Shown here piece by piece: positions 63,211 to 64,000 of a DNA stretch of 64,000 nucleotides. How positions within the stretch are numbered: the first letter of the stretch is position 1; each line of letters opens with the position of its first letter. A model generated the notes under the pieces. It did no database searches, was not told the origin of the DNA, and saw only the letters and a list, made by a program, of their open reading frames with translations. The stretch is from Nitrosospira multiformis (lineage in GTDB: Bacteria > Pseudomonadota > Gammaproteobacteria > Burkholderiales > Nitrosomonadaceae), in assembly GCA_017306155.1 (NCBI GenBank), contig JAFKJB010000019.1, positions 1 to 64,000 on the forward strand, in the 5' to 3' direction. Both the position numbers and the translations under genes were made by a program.

Positions 63211-63858
63211 ATGTCGAACGAAGCGGTTAACTATTGGAAGTTTGCAACGATTGGAATATTGCTGGTGGGCGCAAGCGTTGCATCAACTCTGTTCATCACG
63301 GGGCGCGATTCCGATTCCAGGCCTGAGTCCGCGGCTCCTGCGGCTCAGGCTGAGGCGGTTTCCCCTGCCGGCGAAGCTCCGGTTTCCGAGGCAGAGAAAA
63401 AGCCTGTTGTTTCAGCTCCCGAACCGACGCAAGCCGCGCAAGTTGCGCCTGAGCCTCCAAAGCGCACCAGAGTAGCGCAGTCGAACCCGAATACTACAGT
63501 TGCGGTTCCGCCTCCCCCGTCTTATGCTCCCCCGGCGGCATATCCCCCGCAACCGGTACGATCGCCCTACCCGTCTCAGGCCGTCATGAATGAATGCAAC
63601 CGCTATGCAAGCGAACAGGTGAACAGCAAGGCCGAAGAAGTGCTCAAGAATGCGGCCCTCGGCGCAGCGCTGGGGGCAGCTGTAGGCGCTGCAGGAGGGG
63701 CGATCGCCGGGGGTGGAAAAGGTGCCGGCAAGGGCGCGGCGATTGGCAGTATAACAGGCGTTGCCGGGGGAACGCTTTATGGTCTCAACGAGACTAAATC
63801 ACAGGATGGGCAGTATCAGGCTGCTTACTCTTCCTGCATGCGCGCCAAGGGGTATTAA
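63211..63858 (+). CDS. membrane protein with C-terminal glycine-zipper domain
   Basis: 215 residues from ATG 63211 (GGAAGG upstream; TTG 63196 is in frame). One membrane helix (FATIGILLVGASVASTLFIT) is followed by a Pro/Ala/Glu-rich linker and a glycine-zipper segment (GAALGAAVGAAGGAIAGGGK). The C-terminus has YSSCMRAKGY. Glycine-zipper proteins of this type form membrane-associated oligomers or envelope anchors. It converges with a minus-strand frame at the window edge. Confidence 0.75.
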   Translation: MSNEAVNYWKFATIGILLVGASVASTLFITGRDSDSRPESAAPAAQAEAVSPAGEAPVSEAEKKPVVSAPEPTQAAQVAPEPPKRTRVAQSNPNTTVAVPPPPSYAPPAAYPPQPVRSPYPSQAVMNECNRYASEQVNSKAEEVLKNAALGAALGAAVGAAGGAIAGGGKGAGKGAAIGSITGVAGGTLYGLNETKSQDGQYQAAYSSCMRAKGY

Positions 63859-63998
63859 GGCTTGAATTGCAATCGCTGAACGAATGCTTCGAGAATGCCA
63901 TTGATCGCCGGATAATTTGCCTTGTTTTTTGGCTGCTCGATGTCATTGATCGGCAGGCTCTGAGTACTCCGGTGGTCAAGATGCCGATCAGGCGCATG
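63855..63998 (-). CDS. partial C-terminus of an unknown minus-strand protein
   Basis: The frame is open from the window edge to TAA at 63855-63857, giving about 47 residues such as SLPINDIEQPKNKANYPAING and ending AFVQRLQFKP. The text looks protein-like and its stop overlaps the 63211 gene stop by two bases, as for convergent genes. The family is not recognised from this piece. Confidence 0.35.
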   Translation of the reverse strand, partial: HAPDRHLDHRSTQSLPINDIEQPKNKANYPAINGILEAFVQRLQFKP

Positions 63999-64000
63999 CC

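Overview
The window reads as chromosomal DNA of a betaproteobacterium. Supporting signs are the dusB-fis-purH-purD order, pepP-ubiH, ubiK, an AmgK/MurU pair and oxygen-dependent hemF. The overall look (compact housekeeping operons, many TA relics, a siderophore receptor) fits an ammonia oxidiser of the Nitrosospira/Nitrosomonas group. That placement is inference, not proof.

Left arm (1-14.4 kb): a transposase tail at the edge, metH, a sensory-rhodopsin-transducer homologue, a secreted thermonuclease preceded by a ParD-like fragment, a DJ-1/Hsp31-type protein, a secreted Kazal inhibitor, HU, a spermidine-synthase-like protein abutting an IS3 relic, a lipoprotein, an 11-repeat Sel1 protein and a DUF445 membrane protein. 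A vapBC module follows, then a frameshifted IS630 copy (15.2-16.4 kb).

Core block (16.4-29.2 kb): comM, ubiK, amgK-murU, pepP with a small membrane gene, a ubiH-type hydroxylase, dusB-fis, purH, purD and hemF. It ends at tRNA-Ala(CGC), whose 3' side carries a tyrosine integrase.

Accessory block (29.3-54 kb): the integrase opens a satellite-like element with AlpA, a C4-like RNA, a Toprim protein, a small wHTH-like gene with four iterons, and the inverted head cassette capsid-protease-portal-HNH. No terminase and no tail genes are seen. The HNH gene is cut and joined to a 5'-truncated type I restriction hsdR, followed by a YgjP-like metallopeptidase and a 435-residue unknown. Two copies of a 56-bp repeat, each ending a toxin-gene tail, bracket a cassette of SNF2 helicase, SWIM protein and prlF-yhaV. 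Then come relB with a broken relE, a cupin (JmjC-like) protein, an OLD-like ATPase with a 9-bp tandem repeat and an altered Toprim motif, a deaminase, a GNAT and a Mut7-C RNase. A second tRNA (Lys, CTT) follows.

Right arm (54-64 kb): integrase fragments on both sides of an rbbA(truncated)-yhhJ remnant, a Fur-box-preceded TonB siderophore receptor, a DUF2127 membrane protein, a DnaQ-Cho fusion nuclease, two divergent Gly/His-rich secreted proteins, a 100-bp MITE whose ends match the IS630 copy, and a glycine-zipper protein.

The most interesting parts are the capsid-forming satellite remnant with its iteron/terminator overlap, the repeat-bracketed SNF2/TA cassette, and the IS630-MITE pair.
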